A stretch of DNA of 64,000 nucleotides, taken from NCBI RefSeq assembly GCF_048541585.1, contig NZ_CP183303.1, positions 558,001-622,000 of the forward strand. Reading direction: 5' to 3'. The position numbers and the translations under genes were made by a program. Numbering within the stretch: position 1 is the stretch's first letter; every line of letters starts with the position of its first letter. Shown piece by piece: positions 17,303 to 25,859 of the stretch. The notes beneath the pieces were generated by a model. That model saw only the letters and a program-made list of their open reading frames with translations, had not been told where the DNA came from and made no database searches. This stretch comes from Legionella_C sp048541585. Lineage in GTDB: Bacteria > Pseudomonadota > Gammaproteobacteria > Legionellales > Legionellaceae.

Positions 17303-17740
17303 GTAAATCTTCCCTGATACTATAAAGAGAATAATATTTTTTAAGCAATGTGCAAAGAAAGCTAGGTAAATTAATTTTTATGCTTTCTAATTTCTCTTTA
17401 AAATTTATTAATAAATTAATCTATTAATAAATTGGTAAAGATATATTATTTACATCATCCAGTAAATCTTAATATCTTAATTAAAAAGATTACTCTTTGA
17501 ATTTAGGTTTTTAAATTAAAATTTATACAATTGCCTTTTATAGAAACCTATTAAGCTAGAATTAGTATTTTTCGTTATTTCCTGTTTATAAAAAAACATC
17601 AGCTTATTAGAGTGTGATGTACTGGCTTTATAAGAAATTTTTATATCTAAACTATCTTAACAAAGATAACTGAAAAATCAATTTGTACTTGTAATACGCA
17701 TAAATTTTAGTCTAATTTTATAGTGAGACTAGGATAACTT
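17303..17740. other. Divergent AT-rich spacer between pga-like operon and epimerase gene
   Basis: This 438 bp region is very AT-rich and has no credible gene. It must hold the promoters of the leftward pga-like operon and the rightward epimerase. An imperfect dyad TAGTCT...AGACTA (17708-17731) touches the AGGA ribosome site of the epimerase and could hide it in a hairpin. No -35/-10 pair stands out. Confidence 0.4.
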
Positions 17741-18727
17741 ATGAAAAGTGTATTAATTACAGGTGGAATGGGTTTTATAGGTAACTTCTTATCACATCGC
17801 CTACTTTCTTTAGGTATAAGGGTTACAATATTAGATAAATCAATCTACAGACCAACTTACTGTGATATCACCAACGCTCAAGTTATTGAAGGGGATGTAT
17901 TATCTAAGGAATTATTAAAGGAATGTTTAAGTAAGGTAGACGCTTGCATTCATTTGGCTGCCACGACTTCCATATCAGCTTGTGCCAAAGATTGGCTTTT
18001 CAGTCACGAAAATAATGTTATTGCCTTTAATGGGTTATTAGATGTGATAAGAAAAATGTCTAGGCCCATTCGACTAGTATATGCTTCTTCCGCAGCGGTT
18101 TACGGCAATGAAATAAATTTACCTTTAACGGAAGCTCAAGCTATTAAACCTTGTTCTGCCTATGGCGCTGATAAATTATCTAATGAAATTTATGCAGAGA
18201 TAGCTCATCAAACTTTTAAGATTAATCCTATTGGGCTGCGCTTTTTTAATGTATATGGCCCCGGTCAAGGAGGTAATAATTATAGTAGTGTAATAACTAG
18301 TTTTAACACGGCTATTGTACAGGAAAAGCCGTTAATCATATTCGGCAATGGTAAGCAAACTCGGGATTTTATTTATATTGATGATGTAGTAGATGGGATT
18401 TTAGCTGCAGTTTTATCTCCTGTTGATACCTATGGCGTATTTAATATCTGTAGCGGTAAAGCTATTTCTATTTTAGAACTTGCACAAATAATGTTAAAAA
18501 TGTACGCTAAAAAAGTACCTATTTACCATGAAAAGCCACGCAAAGGTGATTTATATTACTCTTTGGGTAGTACAGACTTAGCTAAAGAAAAATTAAAATT
18601 TACTGCGAAGACGTGTATAGAAGATGGCTTGCGGTATTTTATTGAGTCTGCTTCCAGTAAATTTAATCAAAATGTATTATTATCTTCGCAAACTTTAAAT
18701 TTAAATATTAGACAAAAATATACGTAA
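17741..18727 (+). CDS. NAD-dependent sugar-nucleotide epimerase/dehydratase
   Basis: This 328-residue protein is an extended short-chain dehydrogenase. It has GGMGFIGNFLSHRL for NAD binding, a SSAAVYGNE block, the catalytic YGADK motif, and FFNVYGPGQGG plus RDFIYIDDVVDGI substrate-domain motifs. These occur in UDP-glucose/UDP-GlcNAc 4-epimerases and related dTDP-sugar enzymes. AGGA lies 6 bases before the ATG. Its location opposite the polysaccharide operon suggests it supplies or edits the sugar nucleotide used there, but the exact substrate cannot be read from the sequence. Confidence 0.85.
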   Translation: MKSVLITGGMGFIGNFLSHRLLSLGIRVTILDKSIYRPTYCDITNAQVIEGDVLSKELLKECLSKVDACIHLAATTSISACAKDWLFSHENNVIAFNGLLDVIRKMSRPIRLVYASSAAVYGNEINLPLTEAQAIKPCSAYGADKLSNEIYAEIAHQTFKINPIGLRFFNVYGPGQGGNNYSSVITSFNTAIVQEKPLIIFGNGKQTRDFIYIDDVVDGILAAVLSPVDTYGVFNICSGKAISILELAQIMLKMYAKKVPIYHEKPRKGDLYYSLGSTDLAKEKLKFTAKTCIEDGLRYFIESASSKFNQNVLLSSQTLNLNIRQKYT

Positions 18728-18815
18728 TTAATGACGGTTCTATAGCATGCTATTTTGCCTGTTTTTCTAACTGTGCAAAGGAAGTGAATGTTTAATAGGG
18801 TTAACTTAAAAACAC

Positions 18816-19079
18816 TGTCATTTCCGCGCAGGCGGAAATTTATCCTAATACTGGCACTGTGCCTACGTAAAAATAGATTCCCGCCTACGCGGGAATGACA
18901 GGGTTATTCTTCCAAATAGTGCTAGCTTAAAACATTGTCATTTCCGCGCAGGCGGAAATCTATTCTAATATTGGCACTGTGCCTACGTAAAAATAAATTC
19001 CCGCCTACGTGGAAATGACAGAGTTATTCTTCCAAATAGTGCTAACTTAAAACATTGTCATTTCCGCGCAGGCGGAAAT
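18816..19079. repeat. TGTCATTTCCGCG palindromic repeat, two full 120 bp tandem units plus a partial third
   Basis: TGTCATTTCCGCGCAGGCGGAAAT starts at 18816, 18936 and 19056, an exact 120 bp period. In each full unit it is balanced about 85 bp after its start by the reversed arm (TTCCCGCCTACGCGGGAATGACA, ending 18900; diverged in unit 2, ending 19020). About 35 bp of spacer follows. The third unit is cut after its first arm. A single diverged copy is at 43512-43595. The units fill most of the spacer between the epimerase and the convergent zincin gene. Confidence 0.75.
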
Positions 19080-19132
19080 GGCAAAGCTATTCTTAAGTTG
19101 GTGCCATTAGGTGAATGTTTACCCCATTATTT

Positions 19133-19795
19133 TTACTTAGAAGTTGATAAAGCTAAATTTACTAATATAAGTTCGTTCTCTACATCCCTTTTTTGTTGAA
19201 AAAACATCAGTTTATTAACGTCTGGTGCACCAGCTTTAAAAGTTGTTAATGTAAACAAATTAGGATCTAAGTTAAATTGTCTGTTGATTTGATCAACTAA
19301 TTCAGTAAGGTGAGCATTGCTAGAAATAGCTTGCTTATAATAGGGTAAGCGCATAGCAAAGTAAGATTTAATATCTTCATCTGAGATATTATTAAATAGC
19401 TCTAAGTTTGCGGGGATAAGTCTGTTTAAGACTTCAATTTCAAAGATATAAGCATTAGCTTCAGTGTTTGCTATATTTGCTGCTACATTAAAGGCATGGC
19501 CTATCTCATGGACAATCGCGCCAATAACTTCTAATTTAGGTTGCTTTAAAAAAGAATCTTTAATGGCAATGGTCTCATTTACTATCCAATTTTTATGCTT
19601 TTTACCCCAATATTGATAGGTAGATTTATTAACAAATATAGCTGGATTTGAATTAACACCTATAAAATCTTTGGGGGGCTTTAAAATGTCAATAATAAGT
19701 TTAGGCATTTGGGCGCTCACGCCATTACTAAGACCAATTTTACCTAATGATCGGCCCAATTCTAAAATTTGCTTGATATCATTTTCTGTGAGCAT
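19133..19795 (-). CDS. Putative zinc metalloprotease-like protein of unknown role (HEXXH)
   Basis: I do not recognise the family of this 220-residue protein. It carries VHEIGHAF (His96, Glu97, His100), followed 12 residues later by Glu112 in ANTEANAYIFEIE, so a gluzincin-like third ligand is plausible. There is no signal peptide or membrane segment, so the protein is cytosolic or, in this genus, possibly exported by a secretion system. The short C-terminal tail has some acidic residues (KRDVENELILV) but no clear export signal. It stands alone, downstream of repeat-rich DNA and upstream of purH. Confidence 0.6.
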   Translation of the reverse strand: MLTENDIKQILELGRSLGKIGLSNGVSAQMPKLIIDILKPPKDFIGVNSNPAIFVNKSTYQYWGKKHKNWIVNETIAIKDSFLKQPKLEVIGAIVHEIGHAFNVAANIANTEANAYIFEIEVLNRLIPANLELFNNISDEDIKSYFAMRLPYYKQAISSNAHLTELVDQINRQFNLDPNLFTLTTFKAGAPDVNKLMFFQQKRDVENELILVNLALSTSK

Positions 19796-19963
19796 ACTAA
19801 ACCTCTTCGTAATTTAAAATTACGTTTACAACATTTAAAACTAAGCAGTTTGCTTTGGTGGTCTATAATTATTCTTCATGTTTATGCATTAGTCAATGCT
19901 TAAATAATTATTTTTTGTTCTAAGTGTTTATTAGTTTGCTCAAGTGATATTTATACTTATTTA

Positions 19964-21535
19964 TTAATGCCTAAAATGCCTTGTACCGGTAAAGATCATT
20001 GCAATACCAGCTGCATTAGCAGCAGCTATAATTTGTTCATCTCGAATAGAGCCGCCTGGTTGAATGATAGCTGTAATACCTGCCTTAGCAATTAACTCAA
20101 TACTATCAGGAAAGGGAAAAAAAGCATCTGACGCAAGGACTGCCTCTTCAGTTGAAAAACCTGCCTGTTCTGCTTGCCATAGAGCAATACGAGTACTCAT
20201 AACGCGGCTTGTTTGACCTGCGCCAATACCAATAGTTGCTAAATCTTTAGCTAATACAATAGCATTAGACTTAACATACTTGACAGCTTGCCAAGCAAAT
20301 ACTAAATCTTGCTTTTGCTGTTTTGTAGGTTCTTTTGCAGTAACAATAGTAAATCTATTAAGATCTAGTGAAAAATTATCATGTTCTTGAACAAGAAAAC
20401 CGCCGTCAATATGCCGCATGTCTAGTTTAAATTGTTGATCAATAGATAAATCACCAGTTTCTAAAATGCGAATGTTGGGTTTAGTTGCTAAAACCTTCTT
20501 TGCGGCATCATTAAATTTAGGAGCTATAATGACTTCAGCAAATTGACTTGCCAATATAATACTTGCCGTTTCTTCTTCTAAGCATTGATTAAAAGCTAAA
20601 ATACCACCATAACTTGAAGTTGGATCACTTTGATAAGCACGTTGATAAGCTTGTACTTGGTTATTTGCCAAAGCAATACCACAGGGATTGCCGTGTTTTA
20701 CGATGACACAGGCGAAAGCTGTTCTAGAAAAGTCTCGCACACAATCTAGGGCAGCATCAGCATCTAATAAGTTATTATAAGATAACGCTTTACCTTGAAT
20801 AATCTTAGCCAGCGCTAAAGAGCCGGGGGTGGCATTTTTATCAGTATAAAAGATAGCTTGTTGGTGTGGATTTTCGCCGTAACGGAGCTCATGTTGTTTA
20901 TTAAATTGGCAAGTTAGAACAGTGGGAAAGCCACTGGGCTTTTTATGATCATCTAGTGCATTTAAATAGTTAGCAATTGCTGCATCGTACGCCGCAGTAT
21001 GCGCAAAAGCTTTTTTAGCTAAACTAAAGCGCCAATCTTTAGGGATCTTTTTTAACTTTAGATAATCTGCTAATTGTTGATAGTCATTAGGACTAACAAT
21101 AACCGTAAGATGATCATGATTTTTTGCTGCTGCCCGAATCATCGCAGGCCCACCGATATCAATATTTTCAATGGCTTCTTTGAATTTACAATCAGGATTA
21201 CTAATTACTTGTTCAAAAGGGTAGAGGTTAACAATAAGAATATCAAAAGGAGCAATAGTATGTTGCTCCAAAATTTTTTGATCTTGCTTCCCGCGTGCTA
21301 ATAAGCCTGCATGAATAGCCGGATGTAGTGTTTTAACTCGTCCATCCATTATTTCTGGAAAATGAGTGCAATCACTAACATCGGTAACAGGCAGTGATGC
21401 TTGACGTAATAAAGCAGCTGTATTGCCAGTGGCAACTAGTTCAACATGATGCTCATGAAGGATAGTTGCAATTTCTAATAAGCCATTTTTATTTGAAACA
21501 CTTAATAACGCTCTTTTAGGTTTAAAAGGGAGCAT
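19964..21535 (-). CDS. purH: Bifunctional AICAR transformylase/IMP cyclohydrolase PurH
   Basis: PurH carries out the last two steps of IMP synthesis. The 523-residue protein starts with the cyclohydrolase domain (ALLSVSNKNGLLEIA, MDGRVKTLHPAIHAGLL). The transformylase domain follows with LRYGENPHQQA, the catalytic KHGNPCGIA and SDAFFPFPDSIE. Length is close to the E. coli 529 residues. It is apparently monocistronic and followed upstream (21536-22006) by tandem repeats rather than by purD. Confidence 0.97.
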   Translation of the reverse strand: MLPFKPKRALLSVSNKNGLLEIATILHEHHVELVATGNTAALLRQASLPVTDVSDCTHFPEIMDGRVKTLHPAIHAGLLARGKQDQKILEQHTIAPFDILIVNLYPFEQVISNPDCKFKEAIENIDIGGPAMIRAAAKNHDHLTVIVSPNDYQQLADYLKLKKIPKDWRFSLAKKAFAHTAAYDAAIANYLNALDDHKKPSGFPTVLTCQFNKQHELRYGENPHQQAIFYTDKNATPGSLALAKIIQGKALSYNNLLDADAALDCVRDFSRTAFACVIVKHGNPCGIALANNQVQAYQRAYQSDPTSSYGGILAFNQCLEEETASIILASQFAEVIIAPKFNDAAKKVLATKPNIRILETGDLSIDQQFKLDMRHIDGGFLVQEHDNFSLDLNRFTIVTAKEPTKQQKQDLVFAWQAVKYVKSNAIVLAKDLATIGIGAGQTSRVMSTRIALWQAEQAGFSTEEAVLASDAFFPFPDSIELIAKAGITAIIQPGGSIRDEQIIAAANAAGIAMIFTGTRHFRH

Positions 21536-21621
21536 TTTATAATTTTCTCCAATATTGCTGTTCTATTAGGATCTATATCTAAAAACTTTTATTAAATTTA
21601 ATTATTTCAATCTAATTCTTA

Positions 21622-21935
21622 TCCTACATCCCGCGTCCTGTTCGCTGCATTTAATTATTAACTATCTTCTGGGTCCTGCGGACAAGCCGCAGGACGTAGA
21701 GCGGTAAAGCTATTTCCGGCTTTCAGTCCTTGCTCTACTCCAACTTCATCTGCAAATAACATCTCATCCTACGTCCCGCGATTTGTTTGCTGCATTTAAT
21801 TATTAACTATCTTCTGGGTCCTGCGGACAAGCCGCAGGACGTAGAGCGGTAAAGCTATTTCCGGCTTTCAGTCCTTGCTCTACTCCAACTTCATATGCAA
21901 ATAACGTCTCCCCCTACGTCTCGCGACTTGTTCGC
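21622..21935. repeat. 145 bp tandem repeat carrying a CCTGCGG/CCGCAGG hairpin
   Basis: Two copies, beginning TCCTACATCCCGCG at 21622 and TCCTACGTCCCGCG at 21767, are nearly identical over 145 bp. A third begins at about 21912 and is truncated. Each contains the hairpin TCCTGCGGACAAGCCGCAGGA, and the CCCGCG...CGCGGGA sequence recurs near 21930. The same hairpin family occurs at 52478-52587. This fills most of the 471 bp gap between prmA and purH. Confidence 0.75.
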
Positions 21936-22006
21936 GGGATCCAGAAGTTTCTGCGGATAAATCATGAAATATACAAAGATAACTTTCCATGCATAGGCCA
22001 AGCATT

Positions 22007-22876
22007 TTATCGACGTGTGAATACAATTAGAGACCAATCTGCTAAGCTGTTTGTTTGTTGATGTATAAAATCAGATTGATATACTTCAATCAAATCTGCT
22101 ACTTGCTCATTTAGGATTCCTGAAACGACCAATAAGCCATGTGGCGCAATAAGTTGCTTAAATCTAGTTTTTAATTCTATTAATGGAGTTAAAAGAATAT
22201 TAGCGATAATTAAATCAGCTTGAACGCTAAGGTCAGCGGGCACAGTGATAGTTAGTTGTTGCTCGCTAATATGATTAACTTTGGCATTACTTTGGGTAGC
22301 TTGTAGTGCTTGGGGGTCAATATCGGCAGCATAGGCAAAAGCGGCACCTAATTTTAAAGCAGCTAGAGCCAAAATACCTGAGCCACAACCATAATCAATA
22401 ATAGTTTTAGCAGCAAGCTCTGCTTTAGCAAGCCAAGTTAAGCAAAGTTGGGTAGTAGGGTGAGTGCCAGTACCAAAGGCAAGGCCTGGGTCAAGAATTA
22501 AATTAACCGCTTGTGGATCAGGTGGCGTAATCCACGAGGGGCAAACCCATAGACGCTCGCCAAATTGCTGCGGCTTGAAATCATCCATCCAGGCTCGTTC
22601 CCAATCTTGATCAGGCAAAGAAGCGATATTGATTTGCAGATGTGGATATAAGTTAAGTAAATTTTTAGCAATCTCTTCGGCTAATTCTTCGTATAAAAAA
22701 AGTGCTTTAATAGTTATTTCTGGCCACAAGGGTGTTGAACCTGGCAGCGGTTCAAGAACTGGGTTATCATTTTTATCACTGAGAGTAATGGATACAGCAC
22801 CACTTGTTTCAAGAATATCACTTAGGTTATCCACTTCTTCAGAAAGACAAACATCAATTTCTAGTTGATACCACAC
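22007..22876 (-). CDS. prmA: Ribosomal protein L11 methyltransferase PrmA
   Basis: PrmA trimethylates ribosomal protein L11. The 289-residue protein has an N-terminal substrate-recognition domain, then a class I methyltransferase with LDPGLAFGTGTHPTTQLCL, DYGCGSGILALAA and the NILLTPL motif near the active site. It starts 4 bases after the accC stop in the aroQ-accB-accC-prmA cluster, an arrangement common in gammaproteobacteria. Confidence 0.96.
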   Translation of the reverse strand: MWYQLEIDVCLSEEVDNLSDILETSGAVSITLSDKNDNPVLEPLPGSTPLWPEITIKALFLYEELAEEIAKNLLNLYPHLQINIASLPDQDWERAWMDDFKPQQFGERLWVCPSWITPPDPQAVNLILDPGLAFGTGTHPTTQLCLTWLAKAELAAKTIIDYGCGSGILALAALKLGAAFAYAADIDPQALQATQSNAKVNHISEQQLTITVPADLSVQADLIIANILLTPLIELKTRFKQLIAPHGLLVVSGILNEQVADLIEVYQSDFIHQQTNSLADWSLIVFTRR

Positions 22877-22880
22877 CGTT

Positions 22881-24224
22881 TTAAGATTCCTTTAACATAG
22901 ATTCTAAATAATGAATATTGGTTCCACCACGAACAAATTCTTCGTTATGCATAATTCGTTGATGTAATTCAATATTTGTTTTTATCCCATCAATAATAAT
23001 TTCATCTAAAGCATTGCGCATTCGACAAATAGCTTCTTCACGCGTTTTTCCGTAACTAATTAATTTACCGATCATAGAGTCATAGTTTGGAGGTACTGTG
23101 TAACTACTATAGATGTGAGAATCAAAGCGAATACCAGGACCGCCTGGTTGATGAAGTAGGCGAATAGTACCCGGAGAAGGCATAAATGTTCTAGGATCTT
23201 CGGCATTAATACGACATTCAATGGCATGACCATTTAGTTGGATGTCTTCTTGTTTTAAAGTAAAAGGTATCTCGCTAGCTATTTTAATTTGCTCTTTAAT
23301 TAAATCAATACCAGTGATCAATTCAGTAACAGGATGTTCTACCTGAATACGTGTGTTCATTTCTATGAAATAGAAACAGCCATCTTGATAAAGAAACTCA
23401 AACGTTCCTGCGCCACGGTAATTTAATTCTGAACAAGCTTTAACAACACGCGCTCCAATTTCTTGCCGTAAGGATTCACTAATTCCAGGAGCTGGTGCTT
23501 CTTCTACAACTTTTTGGTGACGTCTTTGCATAGAGCAGTCACGTTCACCTAAGTGAATTGCTTTACCTTTGCCATCGCCTAATACTTGAAATTCAATATG
23601 GCGAGGATTTTCCAAAAACTTTTCCATGTATACCATGGAATTATTAAAGGCAGCTTTTGCTTCACTGCGTGTTAAAGCAATTGAATTTAACAGATTTGCT
23701 TCAGTATGAACTACACGCATACCGCGACCACCGCCACCGCCAGCTGCTTTAATAATAATTGGATAGCCAATTTCTTTTGCTAATTTTAAGTTTGTTTGAT
23801 CATCATCAGACAAAGGCCCATCTGAACCAGGTACGCAGGGAACTCCTGCTTTCTTCATGGCTGCAATTGCTGAGACTTTATCACCCATTAAGCGAATAGT
23901 ATCGCTATGAGGACCAATAAAGGTAAAACCGCTTTGTTCAACAATATCAGCAAAATCTGCATTTTCTGATAAAAAGCCATAACCTGGATGAATAGCAACT
24001 GCATCAGTTATTTCAGCAGCTGAAATAATAGCAGGGATATTTAAATAGCTTTTTTGTGAAGGTGCCGGGCCAATGCAAACAGTTTCATCAGCAAGACGTA
24101 CGTGGAGTAAATCTCTATCAACACTAGAATGCACAGCAACAGTTTGAATACCAAGTTCTTTACAAGCACGCAAAATACGTAAAGCGATCTCACCACGATT
24201 AGCAATTACAATTTTGTTAAGCAT
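22881..24224 (-). CDS. accC: Biotin carboxylase subunit of acetyl-CoA carboxylase
   Basis: AccC carboxylates biotin on AccB using ATP and bicarbonate, the first half-reaction of malonyl-CoA synthesis. The 447-residue protein has the ATP-grasp features KIVIANRGEIALRILRACKE, the glycine-rich AAGGGGGRGMR loop, ERDCSMQRRHQK and EMNTRIQVEHPVTE. Length equals the usual 449 residues. It follows accB by 11 bases and should be co-expressed with it. Confidence 0.98.
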   Translation of the reverse strand: MLNKIVIANRGEIALRILRACKELGIQTVAVHSSVDRDLLHVRLADETVCIGPAPSQKSYLNIPAIISAAEITDAVAIHPGYGFLSENADFADIVEQSGFTFIGPHSDTIRLMGDKVSAIAAMKKAGVPCVPGSDGPLSDDDQTNLKLAKEIGYPIIIKAAGGGGGRGMRVVHTEANLLNSIALTRSEAKAAFNNSMVYMEKFLENPRHIEFQVLGDGKGKAIHLGERDCSMQRRHQKVVEEAPAPGISESLRQEIGARVVKACSELNYRGAGTFEFLYQDGCFYFIEMNTRIQVEHPVTELITGIDLIKEQIKIASEIPFTLKQEDIQLNGHAIECRINAEDPRTFMPSPGTIRLLHQPGGPGIRFDSHIYSSYTVPPNYDSMIGKLISYGKTREEAICRMRNALDEIIIDGIKTNIELHQRIMHNEEFVRGGTNIHYLESMLKES

Positions 24225-24235
24225 GCAAAACTTCC

Positions 24236-24712
24236 TTACTCAATAATAAATAAAACTTGATCATACTCAATTGGATCGCCATTGTTTGCACAAATTTCTG
24301 TAATTTTACCGGCTCTGTCAGCTTCAATTTCATTAAACATTTTCATTGCTTCAACGATACATAAGGTATCACCGGCTTTTACTGTCTGGCCGACAGTAAC
24401 AAAGGGTAGCGCATCAGGCGAAGGGGACGTATACATGGTACCGACCATAGGTGAGCGAATTTGATGGCCTTGGACAGTTTTTTCTGCTGATTTTACTTCT
24501 GGTGTTGCTAAGGGCTCGGTTACTGGCGCGGTATTTGTGTGTAAATGGGATTGTTGGGGTGGTAAAGGATTATAGCGAGGTTGCATTACTTCAGCAGGCG
24601 GATAACTATAACGGCTTAGGCGAACTGACTCTTCGCCTTCTTTAATTTCTATTTCCGAAATACCTGTTTCTTCCAACAATTCAATAAGTTTTTTGATTTT
24701 GCGGATATCCAT
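24236..24712 (-). CDS. accB: Biotin carboxyl carrier protein of acetyl-CoA carboxylase
   Basis: This 158-residue carrier has an N-terminal helix (KIKKLIELLEETGISEIEI), a Pro/Gln-rich linker (about 36-80) and a C-terminal biotinyl domain. The biotin-accepting lysine is Lys124 in VEAMKMFNEIE. It shuttles the carboxyl group from AccC to the AccA/AccD transferase. In other bacteria AccB also represses its own operon. Confidence 0.97.
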   Translation of the reverse strand: MDIRKIKKLIELLEETGISEIEIKEGEESVRLSRYSYPPAEVMQPRYNPLPPQQSHLHTNTAPVTEPLATPEVKSAEKTVQGHQIRSPMVGTMYTSPSPDALPFVTVGQTVKAGDTLCIVEAMKMFNEIEADRAGKITEICANNGDPIEYDQVLFIIE

Positions 24713-24734
24713 TGATAATAGCTCTCTCTTAATT

Positions 24735-24880
24735 AGAACCTGTTTTCATAGTTTACTTGGGTGGTCGAAAAGAATTGATTTTCTTTGGTCTGTTGCTCGT
24801 ATACTTTTATGTATGTTCTGCCATAGCCTTTAAAAATTAATCTTTTTTGTTTCACTTTAGTACCTCTGAAGATAGGTTCT
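24735..24880. mobile_element. AGAACCT-type miniature element, copy B, overlapping the aroQ 3' end
   Basis: This 146 bp element begins AGAACCTGTTTTCA (24735) and ends GATAGGTTCT (24880), giving short terminal inverted repeats. It aligns along its length with copy A (7734-7880), and with copy C (27283-27363) at both ends. Its right end runs into aroQ: the stop codon at 24852 and the last eight or so codons lie inside it. It has no coding capacity. Confidence 0.6.
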
Positions 24881-25313
24881 TAGACTCTTCTAAAATGGCT
24901 TGTAGGGCTAATAAATAGCCTCTAATACCAAATCCTGTTATTACACCTTGAGCAATGTCAGACAAATAAGAGTGATGTCTGAAAGGCTCACGAGCATAAA
25001 TATTAGAAATATGCACTTCAAAGAAAGGTATTGCTACTGCGCTTAATGCATCGCGAAGTGCGATACTAGTATGAGTAAAAGCAGCTGGATTAATAATAAT
25101 ATGATTAATACCAGCATCAGCAGCTTGATGAATGGCATCAATTAAAGCTGCTTCACTGTTACTTTGAAAACAACTTAAATCCCAACCCTTGTCTGCTGCT
25201 TGTTTACGCAAATGATTATTAATATCTGCTAAACTCGTTGAGCCATATACCGAAGGCTCACGGGTACCTAAGCGATTTAAATTAGGTCCATGTAAAACTA
25301 AAATTTTCTTCAT
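24852..25313 (-). CDS. aroQ: 3-dehydroquinate dehydratase, type II
   Basis: AroQ dehydrates 3-dehydroquinate in the shikimate pathway. The 153-residue protein has the type II motifs LHGPNLNRLGTREPSVYG, the active-site loop tyrosine and arginine, INPAAFTHTSIALRDAL, and HISNIYAREPFRHHSY. The last eight residues (NLSSEVLK) are encoded inside a repetitive element, so the native C-terminus has been replaced; this end is normally variable and function should be kept. It leads the aroQ-accB-accC-prmA cluster. Confidence 0.96.
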   Translation of the reverse strand: MKKILVLHGPNLNRLGTREPSVYGSTSLADINNHLRKQAADKGWDLSCFQSNSEAALIDAIHQAADAGINHIIINPAAFTHTSIALRDALSAVAIPFFEVHISNIYAREPFRHHSYLSDIAQGVITGFGIRGYLLALQAILEESKNLSSEVLK

Positions 25314-25540
25314 TTTGGGTGAACTAAAACAACGTTTTTGCGATTCTGCCTGAAGTTTTAGTTAATGTCTAGAAATTCGATGATCTCGGCATGATCTCAG
25401 CATAATACTAGCCATATTACCGAAAGATTGGACTTCTTTTCAAACTACTATTGAGCGCCAATCTCAGTTGAAAAATGTGCTTTAAAATGCTCATGATTGC
25501 TTTATAGTACCTAATAGAGTCATCTTAAAAGTTTTTAGAG

Positions 25541-25561
25541 AAGTTGGGCCTAGCCCAACTT
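25541..25561. terminator. GTTGGGCC-type hairpin after the PspC-domain gene
   Basis: AAGTTGGGC-CTA-GCCCAACTT is a perfect 9 bp stem with a 3 base loop, ending 3 bp from the pspC-like stop codon. There is no U-run on the gene's strand, so it may be a repeat hairpin instead; a similar GTTGGGCC stem occurs at 39497-39516. Confidence 0.4.
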
Positions 25562-25564
25562 ACA

Positions 25565-25798
25565 TTAAGGTTTCCAATCGCCAGAAGGAGGTGCGGTTGG
25601 TTCAAGTGGAACAAGAAGCCATAAAATGATGTAAAGTAAGAAGGCAGAGCCCCCAACAAGAAAAAAAAGGACAAATAAAAGCCTAATCCAAAGTGGGTCC
25701 ATATTAAAATAAGCGGCTAACCCGCCACAAACACCAGCTATTTTTTTCTCAGTACGTGAGCGATATAACTTTTTATAGGGTTTATGTAATTCTGCCAT
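25565..25798 (-). CDS. PspC-domain small membrane protein
   Basis: ATG at 25798 gives 77 residues; a TTG five codons earlier is possible. The PspC domain is clear: KIAGVCGGLAAYFNMDPLWI followed by a hydrophobic membrane segment and ILWLLVPLE. In enterobacteria PspC senses envelope stress with PspB and binds PspA, but no pspA or pspB is nearby, so that role is not implied. It lies alone between aroQ and tsaC. Confidence 0.85.
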   Translation of the reverse strand: MAELHKPYKKLYRSRTEKKIAGVCGGLAAYFNMDPLWIRLLFVLFFLVGGSAFLLYIILWLLVPLEPTAPPSGDWKP

Positions 25799-25859
25799 TT
25801 GTTTTCCATTCAAATCTATATAATTATTATTTTAACACTTTTTTAAAAATTTAGGCTAA

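Noticed and set aside
18816..19079. Possible CRISPR array because of regular spacing
   Set aside because: The 120 bp units are homologous throughout, with no unique spacers; this is a tandem palindromic repeat.
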